Shown here: piece after piece, positions 30,025 through 38,464 of the stretch | Layout of the letters: each line of letters starts with the position of its first letter | Numbering within the stretch: the first letter of the stretch is position 1 | Notes under the pieces: model-generated | What the model saw: only the letters and a program-made list of their open reading frames with translations | Databases searched by the model: none | What the model was told of the DNA's origin: nothing | Position numbers and translations under genes: made by a program | Source: Pseudomonas sp. H3(2019) | GTDB lineage: Bacteria; Pseudomonadota; Gammaproteobacteria; Pseudomonadales; Pseudomonadaceae | DNA length: 64,000 nucleotides | NCBI RefSeq assembly: GCF_007713465.1 | Contig: NZ_VMSG01000009.1 | Span: forward strand, 1 to 64,000 | Reading direction: 5' to 3'

Positions 30025-30366
30025 GTGAGCACGTTGCCACCCTGCCCGAAATGCAATTCCGAATACACCTATGAAGACGGCGCCCAACTGATCTGCCCAG
30101 AATGCGCCCACGAATGGTCCGCCAACGGCGAAGCCGACGCAGCGTCCGATGAAACCGTGAAAAAGGATTCGGTCGGCAACGTCCTGCAAGATGGCGACAC
30201 CATTACCGTGATCAAGGACCTCAAGGTCAAGGGCACATCGCTGGTGGTCAAGGTCGGCACCAAGGTCAAGAACATCCGCCTGTGCGATGGCGACCACGAC
30301 ATCGACTGCAAGATCGACGGTATCGGCCCGATGAAGCTCAAATCCGAGTTCGTCAGAAAAGTCTGA
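30025..30366 (+). CDS. yjdM: YjdM/PhnA family zinc-ribbon protein
   Basis: A 113-residue protein with an N-terminal zinc ribbon, [27 protein letters not shown] (two CxxC pairs), and a C-terminal SH3-like domain with [23 protein letters not shown]. The name PhnA comes from location near the E. coli phn genes; it is not the phosphonoacetate hydrolase and its role is unclear. The start is GTG at 30025 with AAGGAG 5 nt upstream. A TATAAT box at 29983–29988 is its likely -10. Confidence 0.93.
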   Translation: MSTLPPCPKCNSEYTYEDGAQLICPECAHEWSANGEADAASDETVKKDSVGNVLQDGDTITVIKDLKVKGTSLVVKVGTKVKNIRLCDGDHDIDCKIDGIGPMKLKSEFVRKV

Positions 30367-30513
30367 ACCTGCTGTATTCCATCCTGCGCCCTGCGTGGGA
30401 TGGAGCCTCACCCTCACCTGGTCCCCCAACAATCCCGCCCAATAGCAAAACGCCCGCCGTTTTGACCCTCGGCAATTCCCCTACAGAAAACAGCAGAAAC
30501 CGCCAATAGGTAC

Positions 30514-30545
30514 TTGCTATTAATTGAATAGGAATTATTCTCATC
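30514..30545 (+). promoter_or_regulatory. Promoter overlapped by a Fur box
   Basis: TTGCTA (30514–30519), 16 bp, TATTCT (30536–30541) forms a sigma70-like promoter. Its -10 is covered by a 19-bp Fur-like site at 30527–30545. The reverse strand holds ATGAGAATAATT, an uninterrupted 12-base match to the left part of typical Pseudomonas Fur boxes such as AATGAGAATAATTATCATT, with about 15 of 19 positions matching overall. Confidence 0.6.
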
Positions 30546-30571
30546 AAACCATTAAAAAGGAGATGAGCATC

Positions 30572-30829
30572 ATGACTTACTTGATCGATGCATGGCTGGA
30601 TCGCCCACACCCGTACCTCAGGATCCTGCATCGGGAAACCGGGGAAGTGTGTGCGGTATTGGAAGAAGAAGCCTTGAGTGAGCTGCAAGAGCAGGGCGAC
30701 CTCGACCTCAATGGCCTGAGTTCCAGCGAGCCGGTGGTGCTCAAGGAACTGGTGCGCAACCTGTTTCTATTCTGCTACGCCCGGGCATTGCGCCCGATGA
30801 ATGATCTGCACCACAAGATCGAACTATGA
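30572..30829 (+). CDS. Conserved small protein of unknown function, probably iron-regulated
   Basis: An 85-residue acidic protein beginning MTYLIDAWLDRPHPYLRILH. It has no signal peptide, no clear membrane segment and a single Cys pattern of no known type. The position corresponds to PA4570 of P. aeruginosa as I remember the map. The ATG at 30572 has AAGGAG 10 nt upstream; the ATG at 30563 abuts the ribosome site and is less likely. The promoter carries a good Fur box, so expression should rise when iron is low. The function cannot be read from the sequence. Confidence 0.85.
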   Translation: MTYLIDAWLDRPHPYLRILHRETGEVCAVLEEEALSELQEQGDLDLNGLSSSEPVVLKELVRNLFLFCYARALRPMNDLHHKIEL

Positions 30830-30844
30830 GACACCGCAAAAGAC

Positions 30845-30872
30845 TGTGGGAGCGAGCAGGCTCGCTCCCACA
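30845..30872. repeat. Single REP-like palindrome between convergent genes
   Basis: TGTGGGAGCGAGC, AG, GCTCGCTCCCACA is a 28-bp dyad lying between the 85-residue gene and fklB, 16 nt past the stop of the former. It may act as a bidirectional 3'-end structure. Confidence 0.8.
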
Positions 30873-30900
30873 TTAGCCTGCCAGTACAGCCGAACAGGGC

Positions 30901-31518
30901 TTACAGAACGTCGAGCAACTCGACGTCGAACACCAGAACGCTGTGCGGCGGAATGCTGCCAACGCCTTGTGCGCCGTAAGCCAGTTCGCTCGGTACGTAC
31001 AGGCGCCATTTGCTACCGGCGTTCATCAGTTGCAGGGCTTCGGTCCAGCCAGCGATCACGCCGCCAACCGGGAATTCTGCAGGCTGACCACGATCGTAGG
31101 AGCTGTCGAATACAGTGCCGTCGATCAGCGTGCCGTGGTAGTGAGTGCGCACTTGATCTTCACGGGTTGGCTTGGCGCCTTCACCTTGAGTCAGTACTTC
31201 GAACTGCAGGCCGGAAGCCAGAGTGGTGATGCCGTCACGCTTGGCGTTTTCAGCCAGGAACGCCAGGCCTTCGCCAGCGGCCGCTTCAGCCTTGGCAGCA
31301 GCTTCGGCCTGCATGATTTCGCGGATAACCTTGAAGCTGGCAGACATTGCTTCCTGGCCAACACGGCTTTCCTTACCGGCGAATGCGTCGGTCAGACCGG
31401 CCAGGATCGCGTCCAGGCTAACGCCCGGTGGCGGGTTGTCGCGCAGTTGGTCGCCCAACTGACGGCCAATACCGTAACTGACGCGGGTTTCGTCGGTGGA
31501 CAGATTTACTTCGGACAT
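30901..31518 (-). CDS. fklB: FKBP-type peptidyl-prolyl isomerase FklB
   Basis: A 205-residue isomerase with the helical dimerisation domain of the FkpA/Mip/FklB group (about 1–85, KVSYGIGRQLGDQL-like) and a C-terminal FKBP domain with VRTHYHGTLIDGTVFDSSYDRGQPAEFPV. No signal peptide is seen, so it is cytoplasmic like E. coli FklB, unlike FkpA and Mip. The ATG at 31518 gives MSEVNLSTDE, the common N-terminus; the frame extends upstream without support. Confidence 0.93.
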   Translation of the reverse strand: MSEVNLSTDETRVSYGIGRQLGDQLRDNPPPGVSLDAILAGLTDAFAGKESRVGQEAMSASFKVIREIMQAEAAAKAEAAAGEGLAFLAENAKRDGITTLASGLQFEVLTQGEGAKPTREDQVRTHYHGTLIDGTVFDSSYDRGQPAEFPVGGVIAGWTEALQLMNAGSKWRLYVPSELAYGAQGVGSIPPHSVLVFDVELLDVL

Positions 31519-31644
31519 GACACTGCTCCGCTTTGGGGGCCACTGAAAGGACAATATTCCTACAGCACTTCCAGATAGCCCTTCATAAAAAGGGCGAGCA
31601 GACTAGCACAGATGCCATTGCGGTGATGATAGGTGCCAGCTCTA

Positions 31645-31935
31645 TCAGGAGATGGGCACCTTCAGGCTCTCTTCCCCGCTGGTGCCCAGACCGCACATCT
31701 CGTCGTGCACGGAGGTGTGAATCAGGTTGAATGTCAGCTTGGGAAACGCATGAAGGACTTCACGAGCGTGCTCCACCGAACGCAGGCGCAGTGTTTGCCC
31801 ATGGGTGTCGTCGAGCGGATGAGCGGCACCATGTATCCGAGCTTCCAACAGATAAATCCCGCCTTCCATCGAGATCAGATTCAGCTCATCGACCTTCCCG
31901 GCGATGGCATAGGCGTTCAACTCTTGCAGGTTCAT
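31645..31935 (-). CDS. DUF6482 family protein
   Basis: A 96-residue cytoplasmic protein, MNLQELNAYAIAGKVDELNLISMEGGIYLLEARIHG, with later LRLRSVEHAREVL and HTSVHDEMCGL. I recall this as the Pseudomonas DUF6482 family. The function is unknown and no catalytic motif is evident. The ATG at 31935 matches the family N-terminus. It stands alone between fklB and the yqhA-like gene, all on the minus strand. Confidence 0.78.
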   Translation of the reverse strand: MNLQELNAYAIAGKVDELNLISMEGGIYLLEARIHGAAHPLDDTHGQTLRLRSVEHAREVLHAFPKLTFNLIHTSVHDEMCGLGTSGEESLKVPIS

Positions 31936-32069
31936 GAACACACCCCGCGCAATGGCGAGCCAAGACACTTACAGGGATATGCCTCGGCGCACAAAAGCAC
32001 AAGCCAGAAACGCCGCCGCCCGTCCGTTTCACAACGGCCGGGCGGCACGCTACGGCTCGGGAACGACAC

Positions 32070-32558
32070 TCAGTGCTTGGTCAGCTTGTCCAGATACCCC
32101 ATGGCAAACGCCGAGATCACGAAGGTCATGTGAATGATCACGTACCACTTCAGGTGCTCGGGATCGACATTCCTGGCGTCCATGAAGATGCGCAACAGGT
32201 GAATCGAGGAAATGGCCACGATCGAGGCCGCGACTTTCATCTTCAGGGAAGAAGAGTCCATCGTGCCCAACCAGTTGAGCTTCTCCTTGCCTTCATCAAT
32301 GTCGAGTTCGGACACGAAGTTCTCGTACCCGGAAATCATCACCATCACCAGCAAGCCGCCTACCAGCGCCATGTCGATCAGCGACAACAGCACCAGAATC
32401 AGATCGGACTCGACCATCGTGAACACGTTGGGGATAACGTGGAAGACTTCCTGAAAGAATTTCAGCGCCAGGGCCAGCAGGCCCAGGGACAAACCAAAGT
32501 AGATCGGTGCCAACAGCCAGCGCGAGGCGTACATTGCATTTTCGACAAAACGTTCCAT
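32070..32558 (-). CDS. yqhA: YqhA/TIGR00645 family inner-membrane protein
   Basis: A 162-residue membrane protein with about four helices. It matches the YqhA family: [30 protein letters not shown] near the start, then [53 protein letters not shown] and a final helix. The function is unknown, and no neighbour gives a clear hint. Confidence 0.9.
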   Translation of the reverse strand: MERFVENAMYASRWLLAPIYFGLSLGLLALALKFFQEVFHVIPNVFTMVESDLILVLLSLIDMALVGGLLVMVMISGYENFVSELDIDEGKEKLNWLGTMDSSSLKMKVAASIVAISSIHLLRIFMDARNVDPEHLKWYVIIHMTFVISAFAMGYLDKLTKH

Positions 32559-32720
32559 TGAATCTCACACAAGGTTTTTAAACGGCGGCGAGTATATCAG
32601 CCGCTCAAAACCCCATAAACCGCAGACAAATCCACAACCTGCGAGTCTGCCAAAGCGCTTTTTCTGCTAGTGTCCAAAGCATTCGCATTGTTTATTTGCG
32701 CTGTAGAGGAAAAACGGAAA

Positions 32721-34550
32721 ATGGATTTGCGATTGCCTTTAACGACTGTCGGCCTTTGCCTCGCGGTACTGATCGGCGGCTGCTCACCCAGCGATGAGAA
32801 GCGCCCGCAGAGCCTCGAGGAGAAGACCGCACAGTTCGAGAAGTCGCTGGACGCGATTCAGGATCCCCAGCTCAAGGATGCCGTGGCCAACCTCGGCGGC
32901 TCGTTGCTGCTGCTCGAGCGCGCACAGCAAAAGCTTGCCATCAAGCCGATCGCCACCGAATACGGCGAAGACGCCATGGCCCTGCTCAAGCACTATCCCA
33001 CCCCACAGGCGCTGGTCGACACCTACATCAATGGCCTGTTCGTATTGCGCAAGGACTCCAGCTCCGAGTATCTGACCGACTTGCAGCCGGTGTTTCCCTT
33101 CAGCTTCAACATGCCTTCCGAGTTCCCCTTTCCGCATGGGCTGGAATGGCAGTCGGTCACGCTGAGCAACAAGAAGGTCGTCCCTTTCCAGCCCGAATGG
33201 TCGGAAACCGATCCCGGCATTCAGTTGAGCCCTTCAAGCGCCAGCCTGACCAATCCGGATGACCTGACCGTGGCCTACCCTTTTGTCGAGGGCGAGAACA
33301 TCGACAACAAAAGCCAGCCGCAACCGACAACCCTGAAAGGTAAAGTCGAGGTCATTGCCCCCCGCAAGGTATTCACCTTCGACCTGACGAAAAAGGACGT
33401 GGGCCAGACCCGCACTGACGACAACATCAGCGTCACCCTGAAGGCTCTCGAAAAGAACTACGCCGAGGTCGAAGTCAACAACAGCGCAGCACTGGCGCCA
33501 GACGTCCGCGATACCTCGCTCAATCCGCTGATTGTCCAGGCCAGGGACACGACCGGGCAGCTTCTCTCACGCTCGGGCTCGATCAACGAAGATGCCGCAC
33601 AAATCGGGTTCTATCAAAAACAACTGGCCGAGATGCAGAAGCAGACCGCCTGGAGCGATGCGTTCGAAAAACAGCTGGAAGACGAGCAACAGGCGTTCGA
33701 GCACAAGCAGACTCATCATTACACCAAGGTGTACTTCAACGGTCCCATCGAAAACCTCGAAGTCAACGTCCTCGACTTCTCGGCCGTCACCGTCACCCGC
33801 AAAGACCTGGAACTGCCAGTACGCCGCTTCGACCGCAATACCACGGATAAAACCATCCAGAGCCTGAACCTGCCTGTGGTCGTGTACGACGATCAGGCCG
33901 CAACCTGGCTCAAAGGCGCCACACTGGATGAGGAACAGCTGAAAAAGAACATCCACGTCAATCAGTCCATCGAGGACGCCAGTGCAGCACGCATCGAATT
34001 CGATCACCCGAAAACCTTCAACGACGAACTGCTCGGCTCCTCATTCAGCCCTGGCGACACCCCCGTGACCTTCTTCACCCAGGACGATAAGGGCAAACGT
34101 GGCGAGCCCATCGAATTGCCAGCCGAGGCCTTCGAGATCGACCCGCTGCGCGCCACCATCACCTACGACCTGACCTTGTTCCCCGAAACGCCAGCGTACG
34201 CTGTCGGCTCGATGCCGTTGTTTCTGGCCAATATTGCAAAAGACAACCTCGACACCCAGAAACTGCCCAAAGGCCTGGAGCTCAAGGGCAACGCCCTGGT
34301 GGTTGACCAGAAAGTATTCCCCGCCCAGAACTGGCGCTTCTTCGCCAAGGACGCGAGCGGAAATTACCTGAAGGAGATTCTTGCGGTCAGCCACGACGCC
34401 AGCGCAGAAGGCCCGGCGGTGGTTGAGGTGCATTATTTCTACGGCCAGCCGACCAGCCTGGAAACCTACCAGCGCACCAACCTCAATACCGTCGAATACG
34501 GATTCGAGGTCAAGCTCGACAAGGCCGAAAACCCCAACCCTGTCGAATAG
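32721..34550 (+). CDS. Large lipoprotein of unknown function
   Basis: A 609-residue protein with a lipoprotein signal: MDLRLPLTTVGLCLAVLIGGC, lipobox IGGC and Ser at +2, so it is probably in the outer membrane. The mature part is hydrophilic with no further membrane segment. It opens with a charged helical stretch (SLEEKTAQFEKSLDAIQD), has a coiled-coil-like segment near 310–350 (QKQLAEMQKQTAW…KQLEDEQQAFEHKQ), and is otherwise rich in beta-type sequence with repeated 'VTVTRKDLELPVR'-like strands. I do not recognise a family. The ATG at 32721 has GAGGAAAAA upstream. It converges on the next gene with a 3-bp gap. Confidence 0.85.
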   Translation: MDLRLPLTTVGLCLAVLIGGCSPSDEKRPQSLEEKTAQFEKSLDAIQDPQLKDAVANLGGSLLLLERAQQKLAIKPIATEYGEDAMALLKHYPTPQALVDTYINGLFVLRKDSSSEYLTDLQPVFPFSFNMPSEFPFPHGLEWQSVTLSNKKVVPFQPEWSETDPGIQLSPSSASLTNPDDLTVAYPFVEGENIDNKSQPQPTTLKGKVEVIAPRKVFTFDLTKKDVGQTRTDDNISVTLKALEKNYAEVEVNNSAALAPDVRDTSLNPLIVQARDTTGQLLSRSGSINEDAAQIGFYQKQLAEMQKQTAWSDAFEKQLEDEQQAFEHKQTHHYTKVYFNGPIENLEVNVLDFSAVTVTRKDLELPVRRFDRNTTDKTIQSLNLPVVVYDDQAATWLKGATLDEEQLKKNIHVNQSIEDASAARIEFDHPKTFNDELLGSSFSPGDTPVTFFTQDDKGKRGEPIELPAEAFEIDPLRATITYDLTLFPETPAYAVGSMPLFLANIAKDNLDTQKLPKGLELKGNALVVDQKVFPAQNWRFFAKDASGNYLKEILAVSHDASAEGPAVVEVHYFYGQPTSLETYQRTNLNTVEYGFEVKLDKAENPNPVE

Positions 34551-34553
34551 TCA

Positions 34554-34895
34554 CTAATGCTCGGGGTTGAACTGAAAACCACCCGGATTTCGGCAGCGTC
34601 CACCATTGATTTCCCGCAGCTGGGCTTGCAAGTGCAAACACCAGATTTGCGGGTCATCGGCCAGCTGATAGCCGTGCAGAGTCAGGCTTTCAACGATGGT
34701 ATCGAGTATCGACTCGGCCACGAAAGGACCATGAAACGGGCCTTGGGCCTTGATGGCGGAAGGTTGTTCACCGGCCATTCCGGCGGCAAACAACAAGGTC
34801 CACATACCGGTGTCCCCCGCAAGCGGGCGAATACTGCATTCGATACGGGTAACCAGGCCCAGGCATTGGCGGGTGAGGCAGAGGTTGCGCGGCAT
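34554..34895 (-). CDS. Conserved hypothetical protein of Pseudomonas
   Basis: A 113-residue protein beginning MPRNLCLTRQCLGLVTRIECSIRPLAGDTGMW, with five Cys and a hydrophobic centre (WTLLFAAGMAGEQ). GAGGGT precedes the ATG. It resembles proteins seen next to the Lon-like gene in other Pseudomonas (PA4575 region, from memory). The function is unknown. The 267 bp upstream of it hold a hairpin repeat and no gene. Confidence 0.72.
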   Translation of the reverse strand: MPRNLCLTRQCLGLVTRIECSIRPLAGDTGMWTLLFAAGMAGEQPSAIKAQGPFHGPFVAESILDTIVESLTLHGYQLADDPQIWCLHLQAQLREINGGRCRNPGGFQFNPEH

Positions 34896-35107
34896 GGCGG
34901 CGACCCTCGGTAAATCGGGTATTCAGCCTCCACGGGAAGGCTGTCTCGATCCAGTGATGACTGTCGATGTCCTTGTCCTGAGCATAGAAGAAAAGTCGAG
35001 TCAGCAAGTTGACGGAGCTTAGAAGGCGCCGAATGGTCGTAGTTGGTTTTTTGACGCCACCCGGGCGGCAATAAAGCCCGGTTCAAGGAGGGGAAATTCG
35101 CTGAAAA

Positions 35108-35153
35108 GATCGCAGCCTGCGGCAGCTCCTACAGGAGTGCGCAGGCTGTGATC
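35108..35153. repeat. Hairpin repeat of a second REP type
   Basis: GATCGCAGCCTGCG and CGCAGGCTGTGATC are near-perfect 14-bp inverted arms around an 18-nt loop holding CTCCTACAGGAG. This is the widespread Pseudomonas 'GCAGCCTGCGGCAGCTCCTACA' repeat class rather than the GGGAGCGAGC class. It lies 10 nt past the lonB-like stop and may also serve as its 3' end. Confidence 0.8.
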
Positions 35154-35162
35154 GTTCACCCA

Positions 35163-37607
35163 TCAGGCAGGCTTGGCCGCAGCCAATGCCTCCTGTGCCT
35201 GCGCATGCTCCTTCTCGGCCTCTTTCAAGTCATCTTCGCTGATCAATTCCGCGATCACCCGCAAGCGCTCCACCACGCGAGCATTGACGCTGCCCTCAGG
35301 GAACTGACCCTCTTCGTCCGGCTCGCCGGCAGGCTCACCCACCAGCAGGCTCAGTGCCTCATCGGCCTGACGCACCGCGTAGACATGGAACTGCCCGGCA
35401 CGCACGGCCGCCAGCACCCGCTCATCGAGCATCAATGTGGCGACGTTGGCCTGAGGAATGATCGCGCCCTGCTCGCCGGTCAAGCCACGCGCCTCGCAAA
35501 GACGGAAGAAGCCTTCGATCTTCTCGTTGACGCCGCCCACCGCCTGCACTTCACCGAACTGGTTGATCGAACCGGTAATCGCGAAGCACTGTTTGAGCGG
35601 GGTTTTCGACAATGCCGAAATCAACGTGCAGGCCTCGCCCAGCGATGCACTGTCACCATCGACGTAACCGTAGGATTGTTCCAGCGCGATACTGGCCGAA
35701 ATTGCCAACGGGAATTCCTGGGCGTAACGGCTGCCCAGATACCCGGTGAGGATCATCACGCCCTTGGAGTGGATCGGCTGCCCGAGGTTGACCTCACGCT
35801 CGATGTCGACGATGCCGCTGCCACCGGGGTAAACCGTGGCAGAGATTCGCGCCGGTATGCCGAACGCCGAGTCGCCGACCTCCAGCACCGTCAGCCCGTT
35901 GCACTTGCCGACCGCCGCTCCTGCGGTGTCGATCAGGATGATCCCGGCCAGCATGTCATCGAGAATCCGCGCCGACACACGCCCGGTGCGGGTGGCCTTG
36001 GCCTTGAGCGCACGTTCGATGTGCCCGGCATCAGTCATCTCGTCACCGGCCAGATCGCGAATGAAGTCCGCCTCGCTGACCAACTGGAACAGATCGCCAA
36101 TGCGCGCCGACAAACGGCCCTGATGCTCGGCCAGCCGCGCACTGTAGGTCGCCAGGCGCGCCACCGCATCGGCGGTCAGCGGGGCCATGCCTTCTTCCGA
36201 GGTGCGGGTTTTGAGCAACTGAGCAAACTGCTCGAGGCTCTCATCGACCATCGGGATGTCTTCATCGAAATCCACCAGTACCCGGAACATCTCCTGGAAG
36301 TCCGGATCGAGGTCTTGCAGCGTGTAATACAGCTGGCGTGCGCCGATGATGACGACTTTGACCTGCAACGGAATATGTTGCGGTGTCAGGGTCACCGTGG
36401 CCAGTCGGCCCAATTCGCCCAGCGGTGATTCCATTTTCAGTTTGCGTGACTGCAAGGCCCGCTTCAGCGCATCCCAGACAAAGGGTTCGCTGAGCATTTT
36501 TTCGGCTTCCAGAATCAGGAAGCCGCCGTTGGCCCGGTGCAGTGCGCCCGGACGCAACTGCCGATAAGTGGTGTAGAGCGCACCCTGATCAGTGCTGTAC
36601 TCGATACGGCCGAACAGGTTGTCGTAAGTCGGGTGCGGTTCGAACACCACAGGGGCACCGCCACTGTGCGGATGACCGACCACCAGGCTCGGACCATATT
36701 GCTCTTCGAGCAATTTACGAGCGACCGCGTCGGTCTTGCTGTCATCGACCAGTTGCTCGACCACCGTCTTGAGCAGATACACCTGCATCGCTTGCAGATA
36801 ACCGCACACCGCCGCGTTTTCTGCGTACTTTTCCGACAGCGGCGAAAGCAATGGCTGCAAGGCCAAGGTGATGGTTTCTTCGTTGAGCTGGCGCAGTTGA
36901 TTGCTCGACTCGCGCTTCCACTGCGGCAAGCTGGCCAACTCTTCGTTCAGCCGCTCTTCCAGTCCGGAAATATCGTCGTGGAAGCGCTCGCGAACGGCTT
37001 CCGGCAACTGGGCGAATTCCGCTTCGTCCAGCGCCTTGCCTTCACTCATCGGGGTGAAGGCGATGTTGGTGCTGTCACGGTACAGCGCGACTTCTTTCTC
37101 CAGTGCCAGGCGCTCGATCACGTCCAGTGCACGGTCGTAGCGCTGATTGAAGGCGCGGTCGATGGCACTTTTCTTTTGCTGGTAGGACGGGTGCTCGAAG
37201 ACCGCTGGAAACGTCGCCAGCAGGTTGTCGATCAGACCGTTGATGTCGGTGATGAACGCACCGGCCGTCCCCGACGGCAACTCCAGTGCGCGAGGTTCGC
37301 GCGGCTCATCGAAATTGTTGACGTAGACCCAGTCCGCCGGGGTCTGCAGGCGTTTGCCTTCGGCTTTCAGGTAGCGTTTGACGAAAGAGAACCGGCCGGT
37401 ACCGGGCTCACCCATGACAAACACGTTGTAACCGGGGCGTGGCATGGCCACACCGAACTGCAAGGCTTCAACCGCACGTTCCTGGCCGAGCACGCCGCGA
37501 AAAGGCTCCAGCTCATTAGTGGTAGAGAAGCTGAACTGTTCAGCGGAAAACGGACGGGTCAGCGCTTCAGGCGCTAGACGCAAGCTGGCAGCAACAGGAT
37601 CGGGCAT
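35163..37607 (-). CDS. Lon-like ATP-dependent protease (AAA_32/LonB type)
   Basis: An 814-residue cytoplasmic AAA+ protease distinct from classical Lon. An N-terminal ATPase has a Walker A variant GEPGTGRFS near residue 70, where Arg replaces the usual Lys. A long helical insertion (about 130–320) follows, then a second ATPase part with GALHRANGGFLILEAEKML, and a C-terminal Lon protease domain. The catalytic dyad is visible as Ser in VDGDSASLGEA (about 650) and Lys in VGGVNEKIEGF (about 694). There is no N-terminal Lon substrate domain. Its substrates are unknown. It is a single gene, divergent from the DUF3015 gene across 278 bp. Confidence 0.9.
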   Translation of the reverse strand: MPDPVAASLRLAPEALTRPFSAEQFSFSTTNELEPFRGVLGQERAVEALQFGVAMPRPGYNVFVMGEPGTGRFSFVKRYLKAEGKRLQTPADWVYVNNFDEPREPRALELPSGTAGAFITDINGLIDNLLATFPAVFEHPSYQQKKSAIDRAFNQRYDRALDVIERLALEKEVALYRDSTNIAFTPMSEGKALDEAEFAQLPEAVRERFHDDISGLEERLNEELASLPQWKRESSNQLRQLNEETITLALQPLLSPLSEKYAENAAVCGYLQAMQVYLLKTVVEQLVDDSKTDAVARKLLEEQYGPSLVVGHPHSGGAPVVFEPHPTYDNLFGRIEYSTDQGALYTTYRQLRPGALHRANGGFLILEAEKMLSEPFVWDALKRALQSRKLKMESPLGELGRLATVTLTPQHIPLQVKVVIIGARQLYYTLQDLDPDFQEMFRVLVDFDEDIPMVDESLEQFAQLLKTRTSEEGMAPLTADAVARLATYSARLAEHQGRLSARIGDLFQLVSEADFIRDLAGDEMTDAGHIERALKAKATRTGRVSARILDDMLAGIILIDTAGAAVGKCNGLTVLEVGDSAFGIPARISATVYPGGSGIVDIEREVNLGQPIHSKGVMILTGYLGSRYAQEFPLAISASIALEQSYGYVDGDSASLGEACTLISALSKTPLKQCFAITGSINQFGEVQAVGGVNEKIEGFFRLCEARGLTGEQGAIIPQANVATLMLDERVLAAVRAGQFHVYAVRQADEALSLLVGEPAGEPDEEGQFPEGSVNARVVERLRVIAELISEDDLKEAEKEHAQAQEALAAAKPA

Positions 37608-37766
37608 CGGGCTTCCTTACATCAGGCGGGGCAATTGAAGGCATTCTGGCGCTGCCCGTGCCTGACTGGCAAGGCGCGCCTTGGGTAAAAGCATAGTCAA
37701 GTGCCGAACCCCGTTCGGGATGGGGCTACATCAATGATGACAGGGAATGTTTGGCGAAAAAACACG

Positions 37767-37794
37767 GAACCCCTGGATCGTGCCTAGACTCCAA
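37767..37794 (+). promoter_or_regulatory. Candidate AlgU (sigma22) promoter of the DUF3015 gene
   Basis: GAACCC (37767–37772), 17 bp, TCCAA (37790–37794) resembles the AlgU consensus GAACTT–N16-17–TCCAA. The -10 is complete and the -35 matches 4 of 6. It would give a leader of about 85 nt. Confidence 0.35.
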
Positions 37795-37885
37795 ACTGCG
37801 CGGCTGGACCAATCACCAGCCCAATGGCGTCGGAGCGGCGCCAGAACCCCTGTCCATTGGTACGCAAACAAAAGAGAACACAGCT

Positions 37886-38374
37886 ATGAAACGGATTCTT
37901 CTTGGTACTCTCTTCACCGTTGCATCCCTCAACGCCATGGCCCAGGCGCCAGGCGGCCCGGATTGCGGTTGGGGCAACATGCTGTTCGAAGGTCAGCGTG
38001 GCACCCCGGCACACTTCCTCGCATCCACCACCAACGGCACTTCTGGCAACGCCACTTTCGGCATGACATCCGGCACCAACGGTTGCGCAACCAACGCCGC
38101 GCTGACCTATGGCGGCAAATCCTGGATTGCCATGAACGGCATGATGAACGAACTGTCCGAAGACATGGCCAAGGGCTCCGGAGAAGCGCTGACCACCTAT
38201 GCCGTGGTACTGGGCGTCGCACCGCAAGACCGTGCGTATTTCGCCACCGTCACCCACGAGCATTTCCAGCAGATTTTCAGCAAGGCTGACGTGACCGCTG
38301 AAGACGTGCATACCAATACCCTGGCAGTACTCAAAGGCGATGCTCGTCTGGCCAAATATGCGACCCCGGCTTAA
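37886..38374 (+). CDS. DUF3015 family exported protein
   Basis: A 162-residue protein with a signal peptide MKRILLGTLFTVASLNAMAQ cut before APGGPDCGWG. The conserved features are DCGWGNMLFEGQRGTPAHFLASTTNGTSGN and SGTNGCATN (two Cys, a probable disulphide) and the helical C-terminal half. The family's function is unknown; members are often next to DUF4105 genes in Pseudomonas, as here. A possible AlgU promoter would tie it to envelope stress. Confidence 0.88.
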   Translation: MKRILLGTLFTVASLNAMAQAPGGPDCGWGNMLFEGQRGTPAHFLASTTNGTSGNATFGMTSGTNGCATNAALTYGGKSWIAMNGMMNELSEDMAKGSGEALTTYAVVLGVAPQDRAYFATVTHEHFQQIFSKADVTAEDVHTNTLAVLKGDARLAKYATPA

Positions 38375-38384
38375 GCTCGGCCTC

Positions 38385-38412
38385 ACCCGCTCTGTTACCG
38401 GAGCGGGTTTTG
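38385..38412 (+). terminator. Terminator of the DUF3015 gene
   Basis: ACCCGCTC, loop, GAGCGGGTTTTG begins 11 nt after the stop, giving an 8-bp stem and a short T run. Confidence 0.75.
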
Positions 38413-38464
38413 TTCTTGGGACCTGACCTTTTTGGGGTCTTTTTTTTGAATTAAGTAGCCCACC

